DNA from: Jannaschia helgolandensis
Lineage (GTDB): Bacteria; Pseudomonadota; Alphaproteobacteria; Rhodobacterales; Rhodobacteraceae
Length of the DNA: 64,000 nt
Assembly: GCF_900109285.1 (NCBI RefSeq)
Contig: NZ_FNZQ01000001.1
Span: forward strand, 1,083,001-1,147,000
Reading direction: 5' to 3'
Position numbers and translations under genes: made by a program. The notes below the pieces were generated by a model, which saw only the letters and a list, made by a program, of their open reading frames with translations, did no database searches and was not told where the DNA came from. Position 1 is the stretch's first letter. Each line of letters opens with the position of its first letter. Below are positions 54,469-63,817 of this stretch, one piece after another.

Positions 54469-54609
54469 TCAGAACAGGTTGCCGCCCTGGTCCTCAGCCA
54501 CCGTATCGGCGGCGATGGCACCGCCTGCGCCAAGGGCTGCGGCGGCGCAGCCGGACACGGTGGGCAGAAGCATCGTGAGTGCGAGAATACGGATCAGGCG
54601 GGATTTCAT
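54469..54609 (-). CDS. 46-residue lipoprotein
   Basis: MKSRLIRILALTMLLPTVSG is followed by Cys, a good lipobox (VSGC), then a Gly/Ala-rich mature stretch AAAALGAGGAIAADTVAEDQ and GGNLF. AGGAG lies seven bases before the ATG. It is upstream of the entericidin-like gene on the same strand with about 100 bases between, so the pair may be coexpressed. The Gly-rich helix could insert into or span a membrane. No named family can be assigned. Confidence 0.7.
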   Translation of the reverse strand: MKSRLIRILALTMLLPTVSGCAAAALGAGGAIAADTVAEDQGGNLF

Positions 54610-54833
54610 GGCGGTCTCCTGGGATTATTATCAGATTATGATGTGGGCAACGCGCGGAAGTGTCCATCGGTTCCCGCGGCAGGTCTCGCGCGGATCACGT
54701 CCGACGCGCATCACCCGCAGATCACCCATACATCACCCGTCGAATTGCAGTCCCGGAAATCGTGTCCGACCATGGAACGCCAGCCACCCAGACCACGTTG
54801 ACAGAGGAGACTGCAAACATCGAGGAGACCCGG

Positions 54834-55307
54834 ATGAGCAACGATCTCGAACGAAAATTCTGGAAGGCCCTGAAATCCGACATGACCGTCTTTCTCGGCT
54901 GCGATGGGGTCAAACCCCGTCCGATGACCGCCAGCATCGACGGGGAGGAAGGGCCAATCTGGTTCTTCACCAGCACCGGCACAGATCTGGGCAAGACGTT
55001 GGATGCAAAGGCGAAAGTCGGAATCATGACCTTCGCTTCCAAGGGCCACGACCTCTGGGCCAGCGCTACCGGCACCCTCGTCATCGATAACGATCGCGCC
55101 GTTATCGATCGACTCTGGAACCCCTTCGTCGCCGCCTGGTATGATGGCAAGGACGATCCCGAACTGACCCTCGTGCGCTACGATGCAACAGACGCGCATA
55201 TCTGGGAAGACGGGTCCTCCCTTGTGGCGGGCATCAAGATGCTGATGGGGAACGATCCCAAGGAAGATTACCGCGACAAGGCCGCTCAGGTTCGCCTGGA
55301 CGACTGA
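54834..55307 (+). CDS. pyridoxamine 5'-phosphate oxidase-like (general stress protein 26) flavoprotein
   Basis: 157 residues, split-barrel fold. SDMTVFLGCDGVKPRPMTAS and GPIWFFTSTGTDLG resemble the general-stress-protein-26 branch of the PNPOx family, which binds FMN or FAD but is not known to make PLP. KGHDLWASATGTLVIDND is the dimer-interface strand pair. Start at MSNDLERKF with GAGGAG upstream. No partner gene is obvious. Confidence 0.82.
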   Translation: MSNDLERKFWKALKSDMTVFLGCDGVKPRPMTASIDGEEGPIWFFTSTGTDLGKTLDAKAKVGIMTFASKGHDLWASATGTLVIDNDRAVIDRLWNPFVAAWYDGKDDPELTLVRYDATDAHIWEDGSSLVAGIKMLMGNDPKEDYRDKAAQVRLDD

Positions 55308-55411
55308 CATGGTGCGGTAAACCGTGTCCGGCGACATTGTCGTGTTGCCGGACGCCGCCTCTGGCAACTCCGCCACGCCGCGCCTAGCTTGTGGCAAAAG
55401 GAGATCCTCTC

Positions 55412-57430
55412 ATGACAAACCCGCTGTTGACCGACTGGTCCGGCCCGTTCGCCCTGCCGCCCTTCGCCGCCATCGAAGACGAACATTTCGCCCCCGCGTT
55501 TGATCAAGGCATAGCTGAAGGTCGCGAAGCCGTCGCCGCAGTTGCGGAAAACCCCGATACCCCGACCTTCGAGAACACAATCGAAGCGCTGGAACGTGCC
55601 GACCGCACCCTCGACCGGGTCGCGGGCGTCTTCTACAACCTTGCCGGGGCCGACAGTACCCCGGCACGCGAAGACCTTCAGCGTGACATGGCCCCCAAAC
55701 TATCCGCCTATTCTTCGGAAATAACCAACAACGCCAAACTTTTCGCCCGGATCGAGGACCTGTGGAGCCGACGCGATACGCTGGGTCTGAGCGAGGAGCA
55801 GGCACGTGTGCTGATGTTGACGCGGCGGGGGTTCGTTCGCTCCGGCGCGGCGCTGACCGGAGACAGGGCCGCTCGCCTGACTGCCATCAAATCGCGCCTT
55901 GCAACTCTGGGCACCGCCTTCGGCCAGAACCTTCTGGCGGATGAACGGGAATGGTTCATGGACCTGTCGGAAGACGACCTGGCGGGCCTGCCCGAGTTCG
56001 TGAAATCCGCCGCCCGCGCCGCCGGTAAGGAACGCGACCGCCCCGGTCCCGCCATCACTCTCAACCGCTCGCTGATCGTGCCGTTTCTGCAATTCTCGCC
56101 CCGCCGGGACCTGCGACAGAAAGCCTATGAAGCCTGGGTCGCCCGCGGTGCCAACGGGGGCCAGACCGACAATCGGACCCATGCAGCCGAAATCCTGGCC
56201 TTGCGTCACGAACGCGCGCAATTGCTGGGCTATGACAGCTTCGCCGATTACAAGCTGGAAACCGAAATGGCCAAGACGCCCGAAGCAGTGCGGGACCTGC
56301 TGATGCAGGTCTGGCATCCGGCGCGGACGGCGGCGCTGGCCGATGCGGAACACCTTGCGCGCATGGCGCAGGTGGATGGTATCACGGGCCCGCTGGAGCC
56401 GTGGGACTGGCGCTTCTATTCCGAAAAGCGGCGTCTGGAGTTGCATGACCTGGACGAGGCCGAACTCAAGCCCTTCTTTCAGCTCGACCGGATGATTGAC
56501 GCCGCCTTTGCCTGCGCCACACGGCTGTTCGGGCTGGAGTTCAGACCGCTGGACGGCCCGTTCTATCACCCTGACGTGCGGGGCTGGGAAGTGACGCGCG
56601 ACGGCGAACACGTCGCTGTCTTCCTCGGCGATTACTTCGCGCGGCCCAGCAAGCGGTCGGGTGCATGGTGCAGTGCGATGCGTTCGCAATCCAGACTCGA
56701 CAGCAACATTCGTCCCATCGTGGTGAATGTCTGCAATTTCACCCATGCCGATCCGGCATTGCTGTCCTATGACGACGCGCGCACTTTGTTTCATGAATTC
56801 GGTCACGCCCTGCACCAGATGCTGTCGGACGTGACCTATCAGTCGATCAGCGGCACCTCTGTCGCACGCGATTTCGTCGAACTGCCCAGCCAGCTTTACG
56901 AACACTGGCTGGACATTCCCGTAGTCCTTGCCGAATTCGCCACCCACGCCGAAACCGGCGCGGCGATGCCCGACGCCCTGCGCGATAGACTTCTGGCCGC
57001 CTCGACCTACGATATGGGGTTCGCGACGGTGGAATACGTCGCTTCCGCGCTGGTCGATCTGGAGTTTCACAACGGCCCGCCCCCCGCCGATCCGATGCAG
57101 AAACAGGCCGAAATCCTCGAAACGATCGGGATGCCGCGTCCGATCCGGATGCGCCACGCGACGCCGCATTTCGCGCATGTCTTCTCTGGCGACGGTTATT
57201 CTGCCGGCTACTACAGCTATATGTGGTCAGAGGTGATGGACGCCGATGCCTTCGCCGCCTTCGAGGAGGCGAATGATCCGTTCGACCCGACCCTCGCCAC
57301 CAGGCTGGAGGAACATATCCTGTCGACTGGCGGATCCAGGGACGCCGCCGATCTCTACATCGCCTTCCGGGGGAGACTGCCCGGCGCAGAGGCTTTGCTG
57401 AAGGGGCGGGGGCTGGACGCCGCCGCCTGA
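55412..57430 (+). CDS. M3 family oligopeptidase (Dcp/PrlC type)
   Basis: 672-residue zinc oligopeptidase that degrades short peptides in the cytosol. The zinc motif is FHEFGHALHQ and the third ligand Glu is in FVELPSQLYEHW. GYYSYMWSEVMDADAFAAF is the conserved C-terminal stretch. Full length for the family. The start at MTNPLL has AAGGAG eight bases upstream. Either an oligopeptidase A or a dipeptidyl carboxypeptidase; motif reading alone cannot separate them. Confidence 0.92.
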   Translation: MTNPLLTDWSGPFALPPFAAIEDEHFAPAFDQGIAEGREAVAAVAENPDTPTFENTIEALERADRTLDRVAGVFYNLAGADSTPAREDLQRDMAPKLSAYSSEITNNAKLFARIEDLWSRRDTLGLSEEQARVLMLTRRGFVRSGAALTGDRAARLTAIKSRLATLGTAFGQNLLADEREWFMDLSEDDLAGLPEFVKSAARAAGKERDRPGPAITLNRSLIVPFLQFSPRRDLRQKAYEAWVARGANGGQTDNRTHAAEILALRHERAQLLGYDSFADYKLETEMAKTPEAVRDLLMQVWHPARTAALADAEHLARMAQVDGITGPLEPWDWRFYSEKRRLELHDLDEAELKPFFQLDRMIDAAFACATRLFGLEFRPLDGPFYHPDVRGWEVTRDGEHVAVFLGDYFARPSKRSGAWCSAMRSQSRLDSNIRPIVVNVCNFTHADPALLSYDDARTLFHEFGHALHQMLSDVTYQSISGTSVARDFVELPSQLYEHWLDIPVVLAEFATHAETGAAMPDALRDRLLAASTYDMGFATVEYVASALVDLEFHNGPPPADPMQKQAEILETIGMPRPIRMRHATPHFAHVFSGDGYSAGYYSYMWSEVMDADAFAAFEEANDPFDPTLATRLEEHILSTGGSRDAADLYIAFRGRLPGAEALLKGRGLDAAA

Positions 57431-57473
57431 CCTCGCAACCCCGCCTTGACCCCATCTGGACTGGACAACATCA

Positions 57474-58310
57474 ATGCCCCTGACCGCCGCCCAATCGAAC
57501 GATATCGTCCAAGCCGTCCGCGACGTCGCTGCGGCGGAAATTCTGCCCCGGTTCCGCAATCTGGGTGACGGCGACATAGACGCCAAGGCCGCGTTCGACG
57601 ATCTGGTGACGGTCGCCGACAAGGCCGCCGAAGATGCATTGACTGCCCGCATCCACACCATTCTGCCGGGCGATACCGTTATCGGCGAGGAGGCCGTGGC
57701 CGAAGACCGCAGCCTTCTGGACCGCGTGGGACAGGGGCGCGTCACCATCATCGACCCGATCGACGGGACCTGGAATTACGCCCACGGGATCGCCAACTAC
57801 GGCGTCATCACCGCAGTGATCGAAGACGGGGTGACGGTCTGGGGCATGCTCTACGACCCCAGTTTCGATGACTGGATCGTGGCCGCGCGCGGGGCGGGGT
57901 CGTGGTTTCATCGCGGGGGCAAATCGCGCCGCCTGAGCACGTTGCAGGACGACACGCCCTATGACCGCCTGCGCGGCAACACCGGCGGATACCTCTATCC
58001 CTTGGCGGTCCAGCCCGCTCTAGCCGCGACGACGCCTCTGTTCCGTCGGGCCAATTCCATGGGCGCATCGCTGCACGAATACAGGATGCTGGTCCTGGGT
58101 GGCTCGGACTTCTGCCTGAACGGGATGCTCAACGTCTGGGACCACGCGGCGGGCGTTCTGATCCTGCAGGAGGCAGGCGGCGTGTCGCGTCTGCTGGACG
58201 GCAGCGAATACCATCCGACCATGACAGAAGGCCGGCTTTTGAATGCCCGGTCCGAAGGCATGTGGCAGCAGCTTGCGACCACTTTCAACACTGCCCTGGG
58301 TGACGCCTGA
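57474..58310 (+). CDS. inositol monophosphatase family protein
   Basis: 278 residues of the Mg-dependent, Li-sensitive phosphatase superfamily. Metal ligands appear in GEEAV, in DPIDGTWNYAHG and in the late WDHAAGVLILQEAGG. The family includes inositol-1-phosphatase, histidinol-phosphatase (HisN) and CysQ; which one applies is open. Lies about 40 bases after the M3 peptidase gene on the same strand. Confidence 0.88.
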   Translation: MPLTAAQSNDIVQAVRDVAAAEILPRFRNLGDGDIDAKAAFDDLVTVADKAAEDALTARIHTILPGDTVIGEEAVAEDRSLLDRVGQGRVTIIDPIDGTWNYAHGIANYGVITAVIEDGVTVWGMLYDPSFDDWIVAARGAGSWFHRGGKSRRLSTLQDDTPYDRLRGNTGGYLYPLAVQPALAATTPLFRRANSMGASLHEYRMLVLGGSDFCLNGMLNVWDHAAGVLILQEAGGVSRLLDGSEYHPTMTEGRLLNARSEGMWQQLATTFNTALGDA

Positions 58311-58318
58311 AGCTGGCG

Positions 58319-58837
58319 TCAGTGCCCCACATCTTCCGGTGCCACGCCCCAGAGCGCGGTTGTCGGGGCCCAGCCCTCGACGCCTTGCGCCTCGATCATG
58401 CACCACTCGTCCTGGCACTCGCCCAGCCAGGCCACGACACCGCTCTGCAATCGCGCCGAGACCGGCGCCTGAGCAGAGGGGCGGCGATACAGATCGACTA
58501 TATCCGGCTCCACGATGACGCTGCGATTTCCCGATAGCAGCGAATAATGCATCCAGCCGCCCGCGCCTTCGCGGTCCTGTACGCGCCGCCATTGGCCGTA
58601 TTCGTCCACCAGAAGCAGCGGCATGTTGCGGCGCTGGAATACCCAGTCGATCCTGTGTGTCGAGGAGGGGCCGCGCCGGGCGTATCCCTCGTCCACCTTC
58701 ATCGACACGAAACGGGGCATGGGCAGCCCGGTGACCGGCCCGCGCCCGTCCTCCTGTGCATGGGCAGGAACGGCGAACAGCAGGGATTGAACGGCCAGAA
58801 GCATGGCCAGGGCCAGAATAGATAGAATGTTCCGCAT
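58319..58837 (-). CDS. exported SH3-domain protein
   Basis: 172 residues. The signal peptide (RNILSILALAMLLAVQSLL, cleavage near AHAQ) is followed by two bacterial SH3-like units. The first contains VDEGYARRGPSSTHRIDWVF and WRRVQDREGAGGWMHYSLL; the second, VDLYRRPSAQAPVSARLQSG with WCMIEAQGVEGWAPTTALWG. These often bind peptidoglycan. Start at MRNIL. Convergent with the phosphatase gene and divergent from the hydroxyacid dehydrogenase gene. Confidence 0.85.
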   Translation of the reverse strand: MRNILSILALAMLLAVQSLLFAVPAHAQEDGRGPVTGLPMPRFVSMKVDEGYARRGPSSTHRIDWVFQRRNMPLLLVDEYGQWRRVQDREGAGGWMHYSLLSGNRSVIVEPDIVDLYRRPSAQAPVSARLQSGVVAWLGECQDEWCMIEAQGVEGWAPTTALWGVAPEDVGH

Positions 58838-58952
58838 GTGCCTGCCGTCCTGCTTGTCTGCCCGCTCGCGCGACTGCGGGGTCTGATGCCCCTTGCTTGT
58901 CCGGACCATGATGCCATCATGGACGCCGCCGACAAAGGGGGACGTGCCGCAT

Positions 58953-59939
58953 ATGTCAACGAAACGCCTGAGTGTTGTCGTCACGCGACGCCTTCCCGCC
59001 GATGTGGAGGCGCGGATGGCCGAATTGTTCGATGTCCGGGTCGTAGGCAGCGACAAACCACTGGACAGGGCCGCACTTCTTGCCGCTTTGCAGGACGCGG
59101 ACATTCTGGTCCCGACTCTGACCGACACCATTGATGCGCCGCTGTTGGCGGGCGCGGGCGAACGGCTCAAGCTGATCGCGAATTATGGGGCCGGGGTCGA
59201 TCACATCGACGTGGCGACCGCGCGGCAACGGGGTATCCTGGTGTCGAACACGCCCGGTGTGCTGACCGAAGATACTGCAGACATGGGCCTTGCCCTGATG
59301 CTGGCGGTGCTGCGGCGCATGACGGAAGGCATGGCCAAGATGCAGGACGGTGTCTGGGAAGGCTGGGCACCCGAAGCCCTTCTGGGCACGCGCCTGGGCG
59401 GCAAGTCGCTGGGCATTCTGGGAATGGGCCGCATCGGTCAGGCGATGGCCCGCCGCGCCCGCGCCTTCGGCATGAACATCCACTACCACAACCGCCGTCG
59501 CCTGCATGCCGGGCTGGAGGAACCGTTGGAGGCGACCTTCCACGAACGGCTCGACGCACTGGTCGGCCTGTCGGACGTGATCTCGGTCAATTGCCCGCAT
59601 ACACCTTCGACGTTCCACCTCTTGAACGCCCGGCGGCTGAAGCTGATGAAGCCGACCGCCGTGATCGTGAATACGTCGCGGGGCGAAGTCATCGACGAAA
59701 ACGCCCTGACCCGCATGCTGCGCGCGGGCGAATTGGCGGGCGCGGGCCTCGACGTCTATGAACGCGGCCACGGCGTGAACCCGCGACTGCGCGAATTGCC
59801 GAACGTCGTGCTGCTGCCGCACATGGGGTCCGCCACACGCGAGGCGCGGCAGGAAATGGGTGAAAAGGTCCTCGTGAACATGCAGACCTTCGCCGACGGC
59901 CACCGTCCGCCCGATCAGGTCGTGCCGTCGATGTTGTGA
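58953..59939 (+). CDS. D-2-hydroxyacid dehydrogenase (glycerate dehydrogenase type)
   Basis: 328 residues. The NAD-binding motif is GILGMGRIGQAMARRARAFG; catalytic Arg in NTSRGEVID, Glu in DVYERG and His in LLPHMGSATREAR. NYGAGVDHIDVATARQRGI is the typical substrate-loop region. It acts on glyoxylate, hydroxypyruvate or a similar acid. MSTKRLS start with a GGGGG stretch upstream. About 35-40% identical by eye to the other family member at 1562-2515, so not a recent duplicate. Confidence 0.9.
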   Translation: MSTKRLSVVVTRRLPADVEARMAELFDVRVVGSDKPLDRAALLAALQDADILVPTLTDTIDAPLLAGAGERLKLIANYGAGVDHIDVATARQRGILVSNTPGVLTEDTADMGLALMLAVLRRMTEGMAKMQDGVWEGWAPEALLGTRLGGKSLGILGMGRIGQAMARRARAFGMNIHYHNRRRLHAGLEEPLEATFHERLDALVGLSDVISVNCPHTPSTFHLLNARRLKLMKPTAVIVNTSRGEVIDENALTRMLRAGELAGAGLDVYERGHGVNPRLRELPNVVLLPHMGSATREARQEMGEKVLVNMQTFADGHRPPDQVVPSML

Positions 59940-60144
59940 GCGATGCGGGCGAAAGGGCATCAACTCCCCTGACGTCCCGGAATACGCCCTGCAAACTTAG
60001 GCGATGCCGTTGCCATCGACGTCAGGATGGCACGGCGCGGCGCACCGGAAACATGGGTTTGCAATTTCGACGGGCGGCGGCTGGCTGAAGGCTATGGATT
60101 CAGCAGTATCCTGAACCAGCCAAGCAGCGATGGGCGATAGCGTC

Positions 60145-60963
60145 CTAGTCCCCCAGCTTCGCGTGCACCTCGTCCAGATCGACTTCGCCCTTGGGCATCT
60201 TGTTGCCCGGATTCTCGAAGTCATACTGGAACAGCTTGAAATCCCGGTGGTAGATTTCCCAGACCAGATGCATCGACAGATCGTCGAAATAATCCTCGAC
60301 CGGGTGCAGGCGTTTGGGGCCGTGCCCTTCGGATTCGTTGAACCGGGGCACTTCGGCCAGATCGACCTTCACCGGCGTCTCGATGTGGTCGAGGACGACC
60401 TGCATCCCCTCATTGAACTTCTCGGTAAAGACAACGTGGTCATAGCGCCCGCCGTTGGCGATGAACGTGCCCACATGGCCCGACATGGCCGACCAGTGGA
60501 TGTCAGGGTCCATAGGGCGACGAAACCGGATGGTGTCGCGCGCGAACAGCAGGAACCGGCGGAACGATGCGATCTGGTCGAACTGGAAATCGTCCTCGGG
60601 CGATCCGACCTCGACTCCGTATTTCTGCGCCAGCTTGGGCACCATGTTGCCGCGATAGCGTTTGCCGTTGCGCTGAATGCCCGCGATCTTGTCGAAGAAC
60701 GACGACAGGATGCGGGTATAGGGATTTCGCACACAGGTGAAGGCATAGGATTTGTGGCCCTTGGCGTTCGCCTCGATCAGCGGCTGGCTCTCCTCCTGCG
60801 CCCATTTGTGCAGGCCCGACGTGCTGTCATGGATATCGCCATCGAAGAACCGGCCATGATCCGAATAGAACAGGATCTGCCCGATGGAGGAGCAGGCGCA
60901 CTTCGGCACCACGCGATAGACCGTGCTTTCGCTTTCCGTCATCCATGTGCCCGGAAATCCCAT
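60145..60963 (-). CDS. sulfotransferase-family protein
   Basis: 272 residues. The PAPS 5-prime-phosphosulfate loop is RVVPKCACSSIGQILF (about 17-32), in which Lys and Ser residues fit the family; the 3-prime-phosphate motif is FTCVRNPYTRILSSFFDK. It resembles Sulfotransfer_2 carbohydrate enzymes. It likely sulfates a glycan or small molecule at or near the membrane. Divergent from the glycosyltransferase-like gene at 61080; this hints at a common surface polysaccharide. Confidence 0.8.
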   Translation of the reverse strand: MGFPGTWMTESESTVYRVVPKCACSSIGQILFYSDHGRFFDGDIHDSTSGLHKWAQEESQPLIEANAKGHKSYAFTCVRNPYTRILSSFFDKIAGIQRNGKRYRGNMVPKLAQKYGVEVGSPEDDFQFDQIASFRRFLLFARDTIRFRRPMDPDIHWSAMSGHVGTFIANGGRYDHVVFTEKFNEGMQVVLDHIETPVKVDLAEVPRFNESEGHGPKRLHPVEDYFDDLSMHLVWEIYHRDFKLFQYDFENPGNKMPKGEVDLDEVHAKLGD

Positions 60964-61079
60964 TTCAACCCTTTCGAAACCGTTGCGCGCGCATCAAACC
61001 CGCATTCCCCGGTTTCTTCAACGCGTCCGGGGGGCTATTGCAAGGCAAAGTCGCCTAATTCGGGTTAACAAACAGGTCC

Positions 61080-62657
61080 ATGTCGAAGATCGCCTTCATC
61101 CTGCTGTGTCACAAGGACCCGGTTGCCATCATCTCGCAGGCAACGGGGCTGACGGCGACGGGCGATTGCGTCTCGATCCATTTCGACGCATCCGCCCCGG
61201 CCAGCGCCTTCGACGCAGTGCAGGCCGGCCTGCGCGACAATCCGAACGTGGTGATGACCCGGCGGCGGGTGAAATGCGGCTGGGGGGAATGGTCGCTGGT
61301 CCGCGCCACCCTGAACGCCGTCGAAGCGGCGGTCGAGGCCTTTCCCCGCGCCACCCATTTCTACATGATTTCCGGCGATTGCCGCCCGATCAAATCCGCC
61401 GAACACGCGCATGAATTCCTCGACGCGCGCGACATGGATCATATCGAAAGTTTCGATTTCTTCACCTCCGACTGGATCAAGACGGGGATGAAGGAAGACC
61501 GGCTGATCTACCGCCATTACTTCAACGAACGGGTGAACAAACGGCTGTTCTACGCCGCGCTGACCCTGCAGCGGAAACTGGGGCTGGAACGCGCCACGCC
61601 CGCGGGGGTGGACATCATGATCGGCTCGCAATGGTGGTGTCTGCGCCGGTCGACCATCGAAAAGATCCTCGCGTTCTGCGCCGCCCGCCGCGACGTGATG
61701 CGCTTTTTCGCCACCACCTGGATTCCGGACGAGACGTTCTTCCAGACCCTTGTGCGCCACCTTGTTCCACGGGTGGAGATCGACCCGCGCACGCTGACCT
61801 TCCTGATGTTCACGGACTACGGAATGCCCGCGACCTTCTACGACGATCACCATGACCTGCTGCTGTCGCAGGACTTTCTGTTCGCCCGCAAGATATCGCC
61901 CGAAGCGGTGGAGCTGAAGCACCGTCTCGATGCGCTCTGGACATCCGGGCGCACCGAATTTCCGATTGCGGGCGACGGGCGGCAGTTGTTCACCTTCCTG
62001 ACGCAACGCGGTCGCATGGGCCGCCGCTTCGCCCCCCGTTTCTGGGAACGCGAAAGCACGCTGGGCCGCGACCGCGAGTTGATCGTGCTGGTGTGCAAGA
62101 AATACCACGTCGCCAAGCGGCTGGCCCAGTCTTTGCGCGATCATCAGATCATGCCCGCCATCGATTACCTGTTCGACGAGGAAGACACCCCGATGCCCGA
62201 TCTGGGCGGCATCGAATCCACGCTGGGCAAACGCCATCGCCACCGCCGCGCCCTGCTGCGGATGCTGTTCCGTCAGGCCGGGACCGACCGGCTGACGATC
62301 TGCCTCGACCCGGTGAATTACGAGCTGTTGCAGGACTTCTACGCCGACCGCGCCACCATCCGCACCCTGCTGATCGACTGCGAATTCGATGCGGCCTATA
62401 TGGAAGGCCATGCCGCTCGTATCGGCCTGATCGGCGACCAGACGCCGCGCACCACGATCGACCGCCTGATGCCCACCGTCGCGCAGGATTTCGTGACCGA
62501 GACGCTGCGCATCCGCGAGGCGGATCTGCCGGACATTCACCGCATCGCCGAAGGCACCGATGCCATCGTCAACGCTCACGTTCTGGCCGAAGTGTTCGAT
62601 GTCGACGACGAAACTGCGCTGGCGCTGGCCGAAACGCCGTATCTGTTCGACGAGTGA
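61080..62657 (+). CDS. Branch-type glycosyltransferase with DUF5928 C-terminal domain
   Basis: 525 residues. The first ~270 form a core-2/I-branching beta-1,6-N-acetylglucosaminyltransferase-like domain: AFILLCHKDPVAI, FYMISGDCRPIKS, SQWWCLRRSTIEKIL and IPDETFFQTL. The rest (from about 300, ELIVLVCKKYHVAKRLAQ on) is the uncharacterised DUF5928 region I know from Rhodobacterales. It has no signal peptide and is probably cytosolic, building an exported glycan. A 116-base gap separates it from the divergent sulfotransferase gene. Confidence 0.78.
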   Translation: MSKIAFILLCHKDPVAIISQATGLTATGDCVSIHFDASAPASAFDAVQAGLRDNPNVVMTRRRVKCGWGEWSLVRATLNAVEAAVEAFPRATHFYMISGDCRPIKSAEHAHEFLDARDMDHIESFDFFTSDWIKTGMKEDRLIYRHYFNERVNKRLFYAALTLQRKLGLERATPAGVDIMIGSQWWCLRRSTIEKILAFCAARRDVMRFFATTWIPDETFFQTLVRHLVPRVEIDPRTLTFLMFTDYGMPATFYDDHHDLLLSQDFLFARKISPEAVELKHRLDALWTSGRTEFPIAGDGRQLFTFLTQRGRMGRRFAPRFWERESTLGRDRELIVLVCKKYHVAKRLAQSLRDHQIMPAIDYLFDEEDTPMPDLGGIESTLGKRHRHRRALLRMLFRQAGTDRLTICLDPVNYELLQDFYADRATIRTLLIDCEFDAAYMEGHAARIGLIGDQTPRTTIDRLMPTVAQDFVTETLRIREADLPDIHRIAEGTDAIVNAHVLAEVFDVDDETALALAETPYLFDE

Positions 62658-62828
62658 TGGCAGGACATCCGGGGTGCCGCGCGCACTACCGGCGTTGACC
62701 GCCAGTCTGCGCCCGAATCCTCCGAATCCGATTTATCTGCATTGTTCCACCGGCGGCATCTTGTTGGCGGACCATGGCAACCACAACTTCGTTTGACGAC
62801 GGATCTGCCGTCTGCGGAGGCCACGTCG

Positions 62829-63749
62829 TTGGATTACATATATGTCGTGGCCGGACTTCTGGGTCTCTTCCTGGGCGGCGAGGCTCTTGTGCGCGGCAGT
62901 GTCGGCATCGCCAGGCGCATGGCGATCCCCCCGCTGCTGATCGGTCTGACGGTCGTCGGCTTCGGGACATCCACGCCCGAGCTTCTGGTCTCGGTCGATG
63001 CGGCGTGGCGCGGCGTGCCGGACATCGCCGTCGGCAATATCGTCGGCTCGAACATCGCCAACATTCTGCTGATCGTCGGGGTCACAAGCCTCGTCTGGCC
63101 GATCCGCGTTTCGGGTGCCACCCTGCGCCGGGATACCGGCGTCATGGCCGTCGCCGCGCTGGCGCTGCTGCCGATCTTCGCGCTGGGTGCAATCGGGCGA
63201 TCGTCGGGGGCGTTGCTGGTTCTGGCCCTCGCCGGTTATCTGACCTGGGCCTGTCGTCACCCCGGCGAAGCTGGCGTGGAAGATGTCGACATGCCCGCCG
63301 CTTCGTCGACCCTCGCCTCCGCCATCTGGATCATCACCGGATTGGTCGCGCTGATGTTCGGCGCGCGGTTTCTGGTCAACGGGTCCGTCTCCATCGCGCG
63401 CGACTACGGCATCTCCGAGGCCTTCATCGGCCTGACGATCGTCGCGGTCGGCACATCGCTTCCCGAACTGGCCACATCGGTGATCGCGGCTGTCCGCCGA
63501 CAGTCCGAAATCGCGATCGGCAATATCGTCGGCTCGAACATCTTCAACGTTCTGGGCATCTTCGGCATGACGGCCATGGTCGCCCCGATCCCCGTCGCCG
63601 CCCGGTTTCTGACCTTCGATCTGCCGGTCATGATCGCGGTTTCCCTGATCCTGACGGGTTTGCTGACGACTCGCCCGCACCTTGGACGCGGGGTCGGTGT
63701 GGCTGCGTTGGCGGGCTATGCGGCCTATATCTGGGCGGCGCAGGGCTGA
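62829..63749 (+). CDS. CaCA-family calcium/sodium antiporter
   Basis: 306 residues, about ten membrane helices in two inverted halves. Each half has the alpha-repeat: GFGTSTPELLVSVDAA with GNIVGSNIANILLIVG, and AVGTSLPELATSVIAA with GNIVGSNIFNVLGIFG. The conserved Glu residues bind the cations, as in YrbG. The start is a TTG at 62829, chosen because GGAGG lies eight bases upstream; the ATG at 62742 would add a charged non-family N-terminus. Confidence 0.88.
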   Translation: MDYIYVVAGLLGLFLGGEALVRGSVGIARRMAIPPLLIGLTVVGFGTSTPELLVSVDAAWRGVPDIAVGNIVGSNIANILLIVGVTSLVWPIRVSGATLRRDTGVMAVAALALLPIFALGAIGRSSGALLVLALAGYLTWACRHPGEAGVEDVDMPAASSTLASAIWIITGLVALMFGARFLVNGSVSIARDYGISEAFIGLTIVAVGTSLPELATSVIAAVRRQSEIAIGNIVGSNIFNVLGIFGMTAMVAPIPVAARFLTFDLPVMIAVSLILTGLLTTRPHLGRGVGVAALAGYAAYIWAAQG

Positions 63750-63817
63750 CGGGTTATTGCCCCTTCTGCACGACCGTGCCCTAAACGTCCCGACCCCATC
63801 ACACCGGAGCCCGTCCC

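Noticed and set aside
60001-60144. Gap with inverted repeat-like pieces (GGCTGG ... CCAGCC) resembling an IS end
   Set aside because: Arms are imperfect, there is no transposase fragment and no second copy in the window.
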